From NCBI GenBank assembly GCA_009731375.1, contig BJOX01000271.1:8735-39640 (forward strand): a stretch of 30,906 nucleotides of DNA, given 5' to 3'. Under the pieces are notes generated by a model. The model was not told the DNA's origin, searched no databases, and saw only the letters and a list, made by a program, of their open reading frames with translations. A program made the translations under genes and the position numbers. This document shows, piece by piece, positions 16,615 through 27,248 of the stretch. The DNA is from Paulinella micropora (Eukaryota > Cercozoa > Imbricatea > Euglyphida). Each line of letters begins with the position of its first letter. The stretch's first letter is position 1.

Positions 16615-16622
16615 TTTATAAA
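16615..16622 (-). promoter_or_regulatory. TATA-like element, copy 2
   Basis: TTTATAAA upstream of the ATG at 16597, same position as in copy 1. Confidence 0.35.
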
Positions 16623-16699
16623 CGAAGAGAGGCGCCGGGGCAGGGAGAGCAATGACGGGTCAGGAAGGGAGAAAAGAGGGGAGAAGGGGGAGGGGTTTT

Positions 16700-17641
16700 N
16701 NNNNNNNNNNNNNNNNNNNNNNNNNNNNNNNNNNNNNNNNNNNNNNNNNNNNNNNNNNNNNNNNNNNNNNNNNNNNNNNNNNNNNNNNNNNNNNNNNNNN
16801 NNNNNNNNNNNNNNNNNNNNNNNNNNNNNNNNNNNNNNNNNNNNNNNNNNNNNNNNNNNNNNNNNNNNNNNNNNNNNNNNNNNNNNNNNNNNNNNNNNNN
16901 NNNNNNNNNNNNNNNNNNNNNNNNNNNNNNNNNNNNNNNNNNNNNNNNNNNNNNNNNNNNNNNNNNNNNNNNNNNNNNNNNNNNNNNNNNNNNNNNNNNN
17001 NNNNNNNNNNNNNNNNNNNNNNNNNNNNNNNNNNNNNNNNNNNNNNNNNNNNNNNNNNNNNNNNNNNNNNNNNNNNNNNNNNNNNNNNNNNNNNNNNNNN
17101 NNNNNNNNNNNNNNNNNNNNNNNNNNNNNNNNNNNNNNNNNNNNNNNNNNNNNNNNNNNNNNNNNNNNNNNNNNNNNNNNNNNNNNNNNNNNNNNNNNNN
17201 NNNNNNNNNNNNNNNNNNNNNNNNNNNNNNNNNNNNNNNNNNNNNNNNNNNNNNNNNNNNNNNNNNNNNNNNNNNNNNNNNNNNNNNNNNNNNNNNNNNN
17301 NNNNNNNNNNNNNNNNNNNNNNNNNNNNNNNNNNNNNNNNNNNNNNNNNNNNNNNNNNNNNNNNNNNNNNNNNNNNNNNNNNNNNNNNNNNNNNNNNNNN
17401 NNNNNNNNNNNNNNNNNNNNNNNNNNNNNNNNNNNNNNNNNNNNNNNNNNNNNNNNNNNNNNNNNNNNNNNNNNNNNNNNNNNNNNNNNNNNNNNNNNNN
17501 NNNNNNNNNNNNNNNNNNNNNNNNNNNNNNNNNNNNNNNNNNNNNNNNNNNNNNNNNNNNNNNNNNNNNNNNNNNNNNNNNNNNNNNNNNNNNNNNNNNN
17601 NNNNNNNNNNNNNNNNNNNNNNNNNNNNNNNNNNNNNNNNN
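16700..17641. other. Assembly gap (942 N)
   Basis: Hides the upstream region of the 114-residue gene copy 2 and the 3' end of the giant glycoprotein gene. Confidence 0.99.
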
Positions 17642-20600
17642 CTCCTAAGTCCGCGGGAGCCCCGGGCTGAACGCCGTCGAAGCTGATTCTGAAATTGATG
17701 AAGCCGGCGCTGGTGTCTAGGGGGTCGAGAGGGTCAACGGGGGTGAGCGCGTGTAACGGATCGAGGGGGGTGTCCTTTCCTCTTCCTGCCCCTCCTTGCT
17801 CTTCTTCTTTTTCCTTTTCTTCTTTGTGTGACAGTTGATGATGGCCCGAAAAGTTTGTGGCCTCCAAGACAGGGAACCGTTGGTAGAGCGGAGGGAACAT
17901 GATTTCGTGTGCGCAGGGAGGGGGGGCATCCTGCGCAGTCTGGTCTGGCGAGTCGCGACGCCGGCGTTGGAGAAAAAGGTAGGCTAGCAGAAGAAGCACG
18001 GCCAGACCTGCCACAGCAGCAACGACCCCTCCGACCAGGCCGGCAATAGCGGCGGCCGTCGCTTTGCGTTGGGCGCCCACAGCCGACTGCGCGACGCCCG
18101 CGCCGTCGGCCGCTTTGGCGCTCAGCACGGTGTGCAGCCAGGATTGATGGTGCCAGAGGCCCGGCAGGAGCGCGGCCTCTGTGACCAGGCCTTCATCCCC
18201 GCTGTCGGTGTCCCCGCTGTTGGCGAGTTTAGTGGTATGGTTATAGCTAAGAGCTAAGTAGAGGGTGAGAGATATGTTAAGAGAACCCCAACCCTCCGGC
18301 AGAGTGTCGTTGGCGCTCAGGTTGGCGCAGAAGGCTAAAATGTTGTGAACTCCGCCCAGCAGCTCCAATGAGCGGGCGCTACCATTAACGGTGAGTACTG
18401 GATCCCCGTGTGCGGCGGAGAGCGCAACCCGCTCGGGTGCGGGGCGGCTACTGCTGTTGGGCAGGACATAGCAGAGGTAGCAGAGGCGCGCTGTGACCCC
18501 TGCTTGGAGGTCGGGTGGGGCCCCGGTTTCGAGTCTGGCGCCTGGGTCCGCGCGGACCCCGCGCCGGAGAGACGAGACCGCGAGGAACTGCAGTGCGTAG
18601 GTTTCGTTGACGGGCAGCACGGTGACTTTTACACGGTTACGGTAGGTCCGCAACTCGCACAGCCGCCAAGCGCTGAGCCGAAGGCGGGCCTCCTGCAAAG
18701 CGGCGACAGAACAGCCTCCCTCGATGTTACTGACCGTTTCGTTCAGGCCGTAGCACTGGACTTCGTAGGGTATAGAGAGGTTGAGCTTGGTCACCTTACA
18801 ATCCGAGGCCAGGCGGCCGAGGCTAAGGGTGTAGTGCATGGCGGTGGAGCTCGTCAGTAGGTGGTCGGGGGGTGGTGACCAGCTTGGCAGAACGGTGGCC
18901 ACGTAAGGGTACCCTGTCAGAGTGGTATAGGAAAAGCTAGCCCGCAGGAATGAGCCGTTGTGGGTAAGAGTAGCGCGAAGCAACAGGAGCTGCAGCGACG
19001 GGGCCGGGAACGGCGCCAGCACGCTGATGCCAAACTCGCAGGACGACGCGGGGGTCTGGCCCTCTGTGGTGTTGATGTGCCCCCCCCGGGCGTACACGCG
19101 ATATTGGCCGGGGAGGAAGGCCGCCGCGGGCCCAGAAGAGGGCACGGGTGGGGCGTTGGTGGCTAGGTCGGTGACGGTGACCCGCGCCTGGCCCAGGCCG
19201 GCCAGGCAGCCCCAGGGCAGCCCAGTGGTGGGCAGGGGGCCGGGGTAGGGAGCACGAACGACCAGCGCCGCTGGGGGGCAGGGCGCCCCGGTGGCGCTGT
19301 CGTTGCGGGTGACGTCGTCGTCCAACACAAGAGCTCTCACGGTACAGCTGACGTTATTGCCGGCCTCATCCGACACCACAGTGGTGTGACTCACGCTGCT
19401 CCCGGCGGCGAACCGCCCCCAAGAGACCAGTGCGGTTCCATTACGCCGCGAGAGCCCCCCGCCGTAGCTGGGCGCAAGGTAGTAGTTATCGCCAAAAGCC
19501 AGGGTCAGGTTTTCGAGCACACAACCCCCGCCGCCAGCGCAGCCGCGCGCGCGGAGTGTCAGCGTGCCGGAGGGGCAGTTGAAAAAGCTGGGCGGGGTCC
19601 GGTCAAACAAGAGCAGCGCTAGGGTGAAGAGCTGCGAGTTGCCGCTTTCGTCGTAGGCCTGGAGCTCAAATGAGTTTGTGCCTAGCTTTGGCACGAGGTG
19701 CAAGAAAAGAGCTAGCATGCGTAGGTGGTGGGTGTAGAGGGAGGTTAGGTAGTCCAACTGTTCCAGAGGCGCCGGCGCTGACCAGCCGGGGGGCTGGTCG
19801 GCCAGCCAGAGCTCGGCAGCCCGCTCCCGGGCTAGGGCGCCCACGACCCCGGCGGCAGTCTGCCCGCTCTCAAACACTGAGTGGTTCGTGCTAAAGATTA
19901 TGTCATAGGTCAGCAGCTGTTCTTGGGCCGTGACTTGGCGCGTGCTCTGATTAGCGTTGAGGAAGGTGATGTGCTCTAGCCCCACTGAGTCGACCCAGAA
20001 GGGCAGCAGTTGTGCAAGCAAAGGGAGTAGCGCGCCGGGGAGCGGCGCCGGCACGGGCGCGGCGGCCTCCCGCCGTGACGGGCCGGAGGTGGCGTCAGTT
20101 AGCTGCGGGCGTTCTCCCGCCGCCCAACTGTACGCGACGGGCGGCAGGTCGTCCAGCAGCCGCAGGCTGCAGTTGGGGAGCTTTAGCTCCACCCACGCCC
20201 CGGGACTCCCCGTCGCCACCCCCGTCTCGTTGCAGGTGGCGGTGGCGCGCCAACCCCCCCGGAAGGTCCGGCGCCCGTTGCTGGGGAGGCTGAATGGGAC
20301 GCCGCCGTCGGGATCGGCCAGTAGCGGTTGCAAGCTCAAGCTCAGCCAGGGCGGGCAGTCCGCACAAGCAGGGCACCCCCCCCACCAACTGGTGGCGTTG
20401 CCGCTGCCGCCGACTCTGCAGTCACGCCAAGTGAGAGCTTGGCAAGGGTGGGGGGGTAGGGCCCACAACCGGGCCTGCTCGCCCACGCTAACACCCCACA
20501 CGGACCCCCCCCGCGTGCCGGCGCTGGGGTCGTAAAAATGTGTCTTGGGCAGGGAAGATAACAGCACCGGCGACGTTCCCGCCGGGCACGCAAGCGTGGA

Positions 20601-23600
20601 GGGAGGAGCCCAGGGCACGAGGGGGGCGGGGGGAGCCATCGTCGTGTCGTTGCAGTGTGAGTGTGTCGGAGTTAGCTCTTCTCCTAGCACCCAAACTCTG
20701 AATTGGCAGTAGCCAATGTTACCCCCCGCGTCTTGTACGGAGTGGGTGAGTACATGAAAAGACTGGGGACCGGTCAGGTCCAGCGGGGCGGGGACCGGGA
20801 CAGAAAAATAGGAGACTGCCTGTGCCGGAAGATTGTCGGTAAAGAAGAAGCCGCTCGTCAAGACGCCACTCCAGCCAGGGTGGCCGGGTGGCGCGCGCAC
20901 GACTGTATCGGGACAGGTTAAGCTGGGCGGTTCCTCGTCGACGACCCGGACCTGAACTAGGCAGGGTTCTGCAGGATTGCCGCTGGAGTCGGACCCGGTC
21001 CAGAGCAGGGTGGTATTGCCCACGTAGAAGCGGCGGTCGTTGTCGCCGCCCGGCAGCCGCTGCGGGAGTAGCCAGCGCGTGGCATCCGTTTCGTCCTCCA
21101 GGGCGCGACTCTCCAGGCCCACAAGAAAGGCAAACCCGGTGCCGGGGTCGCTGAGCACCCGCCAGCCGCCGCCGTCGTTACACACAAAGCGTGGGGGTAG
21201 CACATCCCGCACTTCCACCCCCCAGTCACAACTCAGCCCAGAGCCGTTGGTCGCGCGCCAGGACAAAGTAGTAGAGTGCCCCGCCGCCAGGTGGGCCCGC
21301 TGGCGGGCCCCCGGCTGTTCGTCGTACTTCAGATACAAAGCGGACGGGGCCCCCCCCGATAGGAGTGACCCCCGGGGCTTGGCCAGGGTTGTGTATTTCC
21401 AAACGTCGGGGCGCAGCACGTCCTGCCAGAGCCAGTCAGCCGTGGCATAGCTGCAGTTGGTGGCCGAGTTGTTGACTACCAGGAGCGGGGCCGTGCCTGG
21501 CACCCGGCAGGCCTGGGTCACGGCCCCCGCCGCCCCCAGCGATCGGGGGGCTCCGATGACCACTAGCCCCGAGCGGCAGATTTCAAAGACGTAGCAGCCG
21601 CTGGCAGGGTCGTAGCTAGTACTGGCGGCGCCGGCCGCGCAATACTCATCAATGTTGATAAGGGTGCTGTTATCGGCCTGCAGCACAAAAGCAGCCAGGG
21701 CGGCGCCCGCACTCAGGAACTCGCAGTTGCAGACCTGCAGTCTAAGCGCCTTGTCAGCGGGCCAGTCCCGCGGGGCAGCCAGCAGCTCGAGCTCAGGCCC
21801 GAGCCCGGGCCCGGACTCGAGCCACTCGAACACAAGGTCTTCCCCGGGCCCGAGCAGTGCCGTCTGGACCTGGGTCGCGTTGAAGTCGGCGTAGGGCGTC
21901 GTCCTCCGCCCCGCCAGCTCTTGTTGGCGGTAGTACCCCCGGTGCCGCCAGCCCGGGCCGTCGGGTAAGAGGTAGTATTGGGTAAACGCGGGGCCCGGCA
22001 CGGCGGTAAAGTCGGGCTTGAGCGCCCGGATTAGCCAGCTGGCGGGAGTGACCGACGACGACGCCCCCGGCCACCAAGTAGTGACGGCGCCCTGCCAGCA
22101 GCGTGTTCCCGCCAGCTCCGAGGTCTCCAGCTCGCAGCCAGCGGCGTCTTCTTGGCAGACTTGCAGGCAGCCCCCCCCGCCGCGCGGGTCAGGGAAGAAG
22201 CCCTGCTTACACAGGCAGCTCTCGTTGCAGCCCGGGCTGGTCGGGTGTGGGTTCTGTTCGCACTGCTCGGCGGCACCGTAGCGTGCTGACAGGTCGAGGA
22301 AACCGTCCCCACAGAAACCAGTGAGGTTCACGCTGATGCGGCAGGGCGGCGGGGGCGGCGAATCGGGGCTGTCGTCCTCCCCGAGAACGTAGAGTTCAAA
22401 GGGCGAATCGGCAAACCCGAAGCTGCTAATCTCTTCGGCGCTGGGCCAGAAGCGGGCCCCAGTGTACTTGCAATTGTCGGAGCCCTGGAACAGGCCCTGC
22501 AGAAGCTGGGCTCGTATGCACTGCGGGGCTAAACCCACGGGGAGGCTGCCAGTCGCCGGGCAGTTCATTTGTGGGGGCTCCAGGTCCACCCACTCGTAGG
22601 CCAACGAGCAGCTGGCCTGCAGACCGGCGGTGTCAGTGGCATTAACAAAGCAATGCACCGACCCCCCGGTCGTGCAGGTCGTCTCCACCCGCACCCCACC
22701 CTGGGCATCGGAGCTGCGGTAGTCCACCCACGCCTGGCTCGGCCCCGTGCCAGCATCTGGCGGGGGGCCGCAGGTGCCGGGCTCCATGGCCACGCGGTAG
22801 AGCAGCCCCCCGGCCCCCCCGGGCCCTGCGCCGGCGGCGAGGGGGCGCGGGCGGAACGCCGCCAGGCCCTGGGGCGGTAGGCAGATGAGCGCTGGCGCCT
22901 GCACGTCCGACACCAGCCACTGGCGCGTGCAGGTGGCGCGGTTCCCGAACCAATCCTCGGCCGTGTACGTAATGTTCCAGGCCCCGTGCCCCAGCTTCAA
23001 GCCTGAGCCGTAACTAGCCATTACCCTGGGCAGCACGGCGGGTAGGTGCCTGTCCACAACCCGCCCCGGGCCCTGTGCGTCCGAGACGGAGTCCAGCCAA
23101 TACGTGGCCTGGCCGAGGGCAATTTCAACGCGCACTGGAGCGTAGGCCGCCCCCGGGCCGCAGTCTAAGAATAGCGGCGGCTCGGGGTCCCAGAGCGCCA
23201 GCGTCATCGACAGCTCCTGCACGGGATGGGCAGCGCCCGGCAGCAGGGTCCTGAAGCGCAGTGTCCCGGAGCCTGGATAGGCTTGGAGCCAGCCGGCGCT
23301 GCCCATCCCGTGCTGCTCACACAGACCCGGGGCGGGGCATGCTACTATGCTGGACGAAGAAGTCCACCACCACTCCAGCAACTCCAGCGCTTCATGCGCG
23401 TGCAGGCCAGAGCCCGCGTGGTCGTAGGCGAGCCAATCGGTGGGGCGCACCACTAGGGCAGGCCGCGGCGCTTGCCAGCCCCCCACGGCTAGCGTCAGGT
23501 TCCGCGCGGTGCGTCCCCCAGCCAACTGCACACGCGGGGGGACCGGCGCTTGCACTTCGTAGTCCACTACACACAAAGCCGCGTTGCCAACCGCATCAAA

Positions 23601-25897
23601 CGCCGCGTAGCTAACCCGCAGTGACCAGCCGGTCACGGCCGCGGCCGAGCCCGGGCCGAACCACAGGGCCCGCAGTTGCAAGCGCTGTGCCTCTTGCTCG
23701 GCCAGCTCCCGGCCTACGCGGGCGGGGAGCTCCGTTGTGTGCACCCCGTAGTCTTGGGCGCAACCCATTACCTCTACTCGGTACCGCCAGCGAGCCTGCG
23801 CGTCGTCGCCGCCGTCGTCCGGCCCCCTGGGGCGCACGCAAAAAGTCGCGGTCGCGACCGATGACGGTGCGGAACCCCCCGCGATGTTGGTCGGTCGACA
23901 CGATACTGTCAGTTCGTCCTCCCCTTGGCAGCCAGGGGGGCCCGACACACTCACGCGCAACTCACCGCTGTTGCTTAGCGGCTCGGCGCCGGCGTTGGCC
24001 TGCAGGGCCTGATCCGGCCGCAGCTCGTACCACACACCAGCGCTCACATTCAAGGTCACGCATGTCCCCGTCGCGTTGTCCGCTGAGTTACCCCACAACC
24101 AGCCCGCCGTACTCGTCCCGTTGTTGCAAGCACGGCGGCCGGGCTGGTGCCTGTACAGCGCTTGTAGAAACTCACCGCCGCCGGCGGCCGCGTCGGCCGC
24201 GACGAATTCCAGCTCCTCTGCTGTCAGCGGAGACGACGACGGCGGCAGCAGCACGCGATATAGCTCCACGCGGGGCAGGCCCGCCTGCCCCGCGACTGAC
24301 AAGGCCGTGGGGTGCTGCGAGGAGCGCCCGCGCGCGTTCTCTGCACAACGCAAGAGCGGAGGCGTGTTGTCTATCACTACCGTGAAGTTGCACCAAGCCC
24401 GGTTCCCGAAACGGTCGAAGATGTCGGCCGCTACTAGGTACTCACCCTCCGGCAAATACTCCTGCCCATCCTGGGTCCTCAAAGTCAGGGGGCCAAAATA
24501 CGCATCGTATGAATAGGCCCGACAGTGCGTTTGTCCGTCGTCCACGTTATCGCGGCTGGCCTCGCACAGCTGGCCCGAGAGCTCGCGCAACCCCTCCGGC
24601 GCCAGCTGTTGTACAAAGCCGCCTGAGTCCCATCCCCGCACGACCCGATCCGCCCAACCCCCCGCACCGGCAGCGGCGCCCACTCCTTGTTCGTAGAGCA
24701 GCTGTAGCGCAGCGCCAAGCCTGGGGGGCTTGCTGTAACCGCGTGCGCGCAAGGTTTGCCCACAAACTCCGGCTGAGCCCGGGACCGCGATGGGGAGGGG
24801 GGGGCTGCCGTCGCTTACCAACACTGAAAAGGCGCAGGTCGCCACGTTGCCGGCCCAGTCCTCACCCTCATACCACACCCGCCACTCGCCGACCCGCCCG
24901 AAGACATACTCCGCCAGCGAGTCGTCCGTAACCCCCCCGCGCGGGGGATCAGCCGCTAGCGCTACCAAGGTTTTTTCGCCCTCTGCGCCGCCAGGCGGGG
25001 TTACTCTCCGCCACAGCGCGCGCACCCCACTCCTCGTCGGGGGCGGGGTTGCGCCAGCCGCCCGTGGCGGCCCGCAATCGAACCAAACGGGGCCCGTGAA
25101 CAGAGCCGGCGCACCACCGGCTTTGCCTAGGGTCGCACCCTCCCACCCCGCTCCCGGCGCGCTCCCGGCAAGGCTTATTGTTAACGCTTGGGCGGGACAG
25201 CCCTGGGTCCAAGGCGGCAGCACATCCATCTCACACTGCACCCCTTTGTGTTTTTGCCCTGTGCAAACGTTGTCGGGGAGGGACCCCCAGGGCCTGGACG
25301 TCTCACACTCACAGAAGTTGCCGCGACCCTCCTCGGCGACGATAATACAAGTAAAGCCGTGGCAGTGCTCGTCTCGTGTACAGGCGTGATGGGACTCCAG
25401 CGTCGCGCTCGCTTCTAGGTCCCCACCCGCCGCTGGCAACTCCAGCGAGAAGTCCACCGAGCTTTGCAGACGCGCACCCGCACCGTCCAGGCCGTCACAA
25501 CCAGCGTCCCCGCCAGCAAAACCATTGCAGGATCCTGATACTGCACCAACCCTGCACAATCGCCCGTGTAGGGCAAGTGCACCTGGTAGCGCTCCCAACA
25601 GCCGCCGAGGGGCGGCTGCCCCCCTTCTTCGCGCACATATGTCAGCCCCGAGTAAACCGTAGCTCCGCCGCATTCCAAGCTACCAAAGAAAGCCGAAGAA
25701 AGGCCTTTCCATATCTCTAGCTCTAACACTGCCAAGGGCTCGTTTATGTACTTGCCCAAGCCCAGGCTAGAAAGAAGCCTGACAACGCTAGTATTGTTAT
25801 TCACGCCTCCGTCCCCTGAAGAAAGCGTACAGTTTGTGCTCGCAAAGACGGCCGAAAGAAACGATAGATGGCCTAGTATACCCACCAGCCACACCAT
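17642..25897 (-). CDS. Giant type I membrane glycoprotein with HYR-like modules
   Basis: ATG at 25897 with a signal peptide (VWLVGILGHLSFLSAVFA). About 2,700 residues are visible; the C-terminus is in the gap. The extracellular part has at least nine HYR (hyalin)-type endings of the pattern D..GN...C, for example GEDWAGNVATCAF (about 24850), FDRFGNRAWCNF (24410), AEDWFGNRATC (22950), SDSSGNPAEPC (20980) and SDEAGNNVSC (19360). It has many N-glycosylation sequons and a Cys-rich insert (CGDGFLDL...PGCNESCLCKQGF, about 22190-22310) like the Myxococcus/DUF4215 Cys-rich repeat. One membrane segment (about 17970-18055, GLVGGVVAAVAGLAVLLLLA) is followed by RRRRD and an acidic cytoplasmic tail. HYR modules usually serve adhesion; a surface or virion attachment role is inferred. 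The N-terminal and main frames differ, with the change between about 25450 and 25530. Confidence 0.75.
17970..18055 (-). other. Transmembrane segment of the giant glycoprotein
   Basis: About 27 hydrophobic residues (Gly/Val/Ala/Leu) end in LAYLFLQ and a stop-transfer RRRRD. The N-terminal side is Thr/Ala-rich; the cytoplasmic side has PPLYQRF and a Lys/Glu run. Confidence 0.85.
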
Positions 25898-26103
25898 CCT
25901 GGCTTTGCTCCAAAATCTTAGTGTTTTTGCTTTAATGTATATTTTGCTTTTTTGTCTACTTTTTTCTTTGTGTGTGCATTGAAATTATTCCTCCCCCCCC
26001 CTTCTCTTTGTGTCTGTCTCTCTCCCTCTTTTCCTACCCCCCATTCTCTCTCTCGCCCCCCTCCTTCTCTCCTTTGCTGCCCGCTCTTTTCTGTCGCGAT
26101 TTT
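25898..26103. promoter_or_regulatory. Pyrimidine-rich upstream region of the glycoprotein gene
   Basis: Between the kinase stop (26104) and the glycoprotein ATG (25897). The half near 25920-25960 is AT-rich and has a TATA-like AAATATACATTAAAG on the minus strand; the half at 25990-26095 is almost entirely C and T on the plus strand with runs of C. No ORF. Confidence 0.45.
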
Positions 26104-26994
26104 TTAGACGTTGATGCGAAGAAGCATTTGCGTGTGGCAGCTACGCAAAATCTCGATGATCTTGGCATAATCTTCAGGATCGGGAAAAGGAGCTGCTTCT
26201 TTGCATACCTGTACGTATTGTCCAAACAGTCCGCCCCACCAGTCGTCTAGTAAAGGACTCTGTGTCAATTCCCTCTTGGCGGCCTCTATTCTTTTGGTCC
26301 TAGTGCGGGAAGACCCCCTTTTTCGGCGACCATGGCCGGACCAAGGTAGTTTGCCACAGAGAATTTCCAACATGACATAACCAATGCTCCACAGGTCGTC
26401 TCTCTGACAGGCCCTCTTGGATTTGTGACAGTCGAGGCTCATGTATGACAAGGTCCCGGCGGCGTGCCGGCCTGAGCATATACCTTCTTGGAAAGGATCT
26501 ACAGATAAGCCAAAGTCAATCAAACATGCCCCTCCCTGCGCCCTCAACAGTATGTTTGCAGGCTTTATGTCCCGGTGAATATAACCTTCCAAGTGAAAGC
26601 CATGGAGCCCCGTGACGAGTCCAGGCAGCGCGCCGAGCGCTCGCGCTCGTCCCTCCAAGGAACCCTTTTTAATCAATGCCTCCAGAGATAAAGGAATATG
26701 TTCCATGACCAACACCGCCTGTCCGTCCATTTCAAAGCGCAGCAAGGGCTGCGGAAAAAGCTCGCTGGGGCACGAGTACACGCGTTGCAAAGAGAAAAGC
26801 AAGCGAGCCTCATCCACTTGGCCTTTAGGATATTCCTGGATCTTGATAGCTACGTAGGGGTGTCTGCTGCTCTTGACGCTGTCCTGTGCCAACCAAACAA
26901 CCCCGAAACCGCCGTAGCCCAGTATCCTTTCTAGTCGCCAACGACTATGAAGCATCATCCCAGGGCTGCAAGTGGAATTCTTGGGGCGAGGCAT
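26104..26994 (-). CDS. CK1/VRK-like serine/threonine protein kinase
   Basis: 296 residues, ATG at 26994. All main kinase motifs are present: the Gly loop GYGGFG (26-31), the ATP-binding Lys in VAIKI (51), HRDIKPANIL with the catalytic Asp (142) and Asn (147), and the metal-binding IDFGL (Asp 160). The activation segment reads GTLSYMSLDCHKSKRACQRD and continues DLWSIGYVMLEILCGKLPW, which is the signature of the casein kinase 1 group (including VRK), with no APE motif. The C-terminal PDPEDYAKIIEIL also fits that group. Thus it is expected to be an active Ser/Thr kinase; substrates are unknown. A TATAAG lies about 53 bases upstream. It is divergent from the gene at 27249. Confidence 0.9.
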   Translation of the reverse strand: MPRPKNSTCSPGMMLHSRWRLERILGYGGFGVVWLAQDSVKSSRHPYVAIKIQEYPKGQVDEARLLFSLQRVYSCPSELFPQPLLRFEMDGQAVLVMEHIPLSLEALIKKGSLEGRARALGALPGLVTGLHGFHLEGYIHRDIKPANILLRAQGGACLIDFGLSVDPFQEGICSGRHAAGTLSYMSLDCHKSKRACQRDDLWSIGYVMLEILCGKLPWSGHGRRKRGSSRTRTKRIEAAKRELTQSPLLDDWWGGLFGQYVQVCKEAAPFPDPEDYAKIIEILRSCHTQMLLRINV

Positions 26995-27248
26995 CCCTTT
27001 TCCTACTATGTCCGCTCACCTTGGGCTTTGAGATGTTTACTCCACCTTATATCTCGTTTCGAGAAAGGGAAGGCAGGCAGTCCCAAAAGAGAGAGAGAGA
27101 GAGAGGGAAAGGGGGGGGGGAGAAGGGGGACGGAGGAAGGGGGGGGGGGGGGAAAGGGAGGGGGGACCAGACGGAGGAACAGTGTTTTCCTTATTTTTTC
27201 TCTGTTGTTTTACTCCAGATGTCAGTAAAGAAAAAGGGCAGTTGAAGT
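26995..27248. promoter_or_regulatory. Divergent promoter region with G runs
   Basis: Between the kinase (minus) and the acidic-linker protein gene (plus). It has a TATAAG element of the minus strand (27051-27046), a GA repeat (about 27089-27105), G10 (27111-27120) and G14 (27139-27152). Confidence 0.5.

Larger units (their letters stand above)
15838..16699. repeat. Second duplication, unit 2
   Basis: Copy of 14503-15364. Both ends coincide with assembly gaps. Confidence 0.85.

Noticed and set aside
16500-17641. Continuation of the glycoprotein frame through the 942-N gap to 16500
   Set aside because: N bases cannot show a frame, and the far side is the other strand pattern of the 114-residue gene region in a different frame.
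25470-25520. Short intron as explanation for the glycoprotein frame change
   Set aside because: Only GT/AG pairs giving implausibly short introns are available where the frames meet.
18069-25720. Many plus-strand open frames opposite the glycoprotein gene
   Set aside because: They are Arg/Ala/Pro-rich shadows of a GC-rich gene, without recognisable domains.
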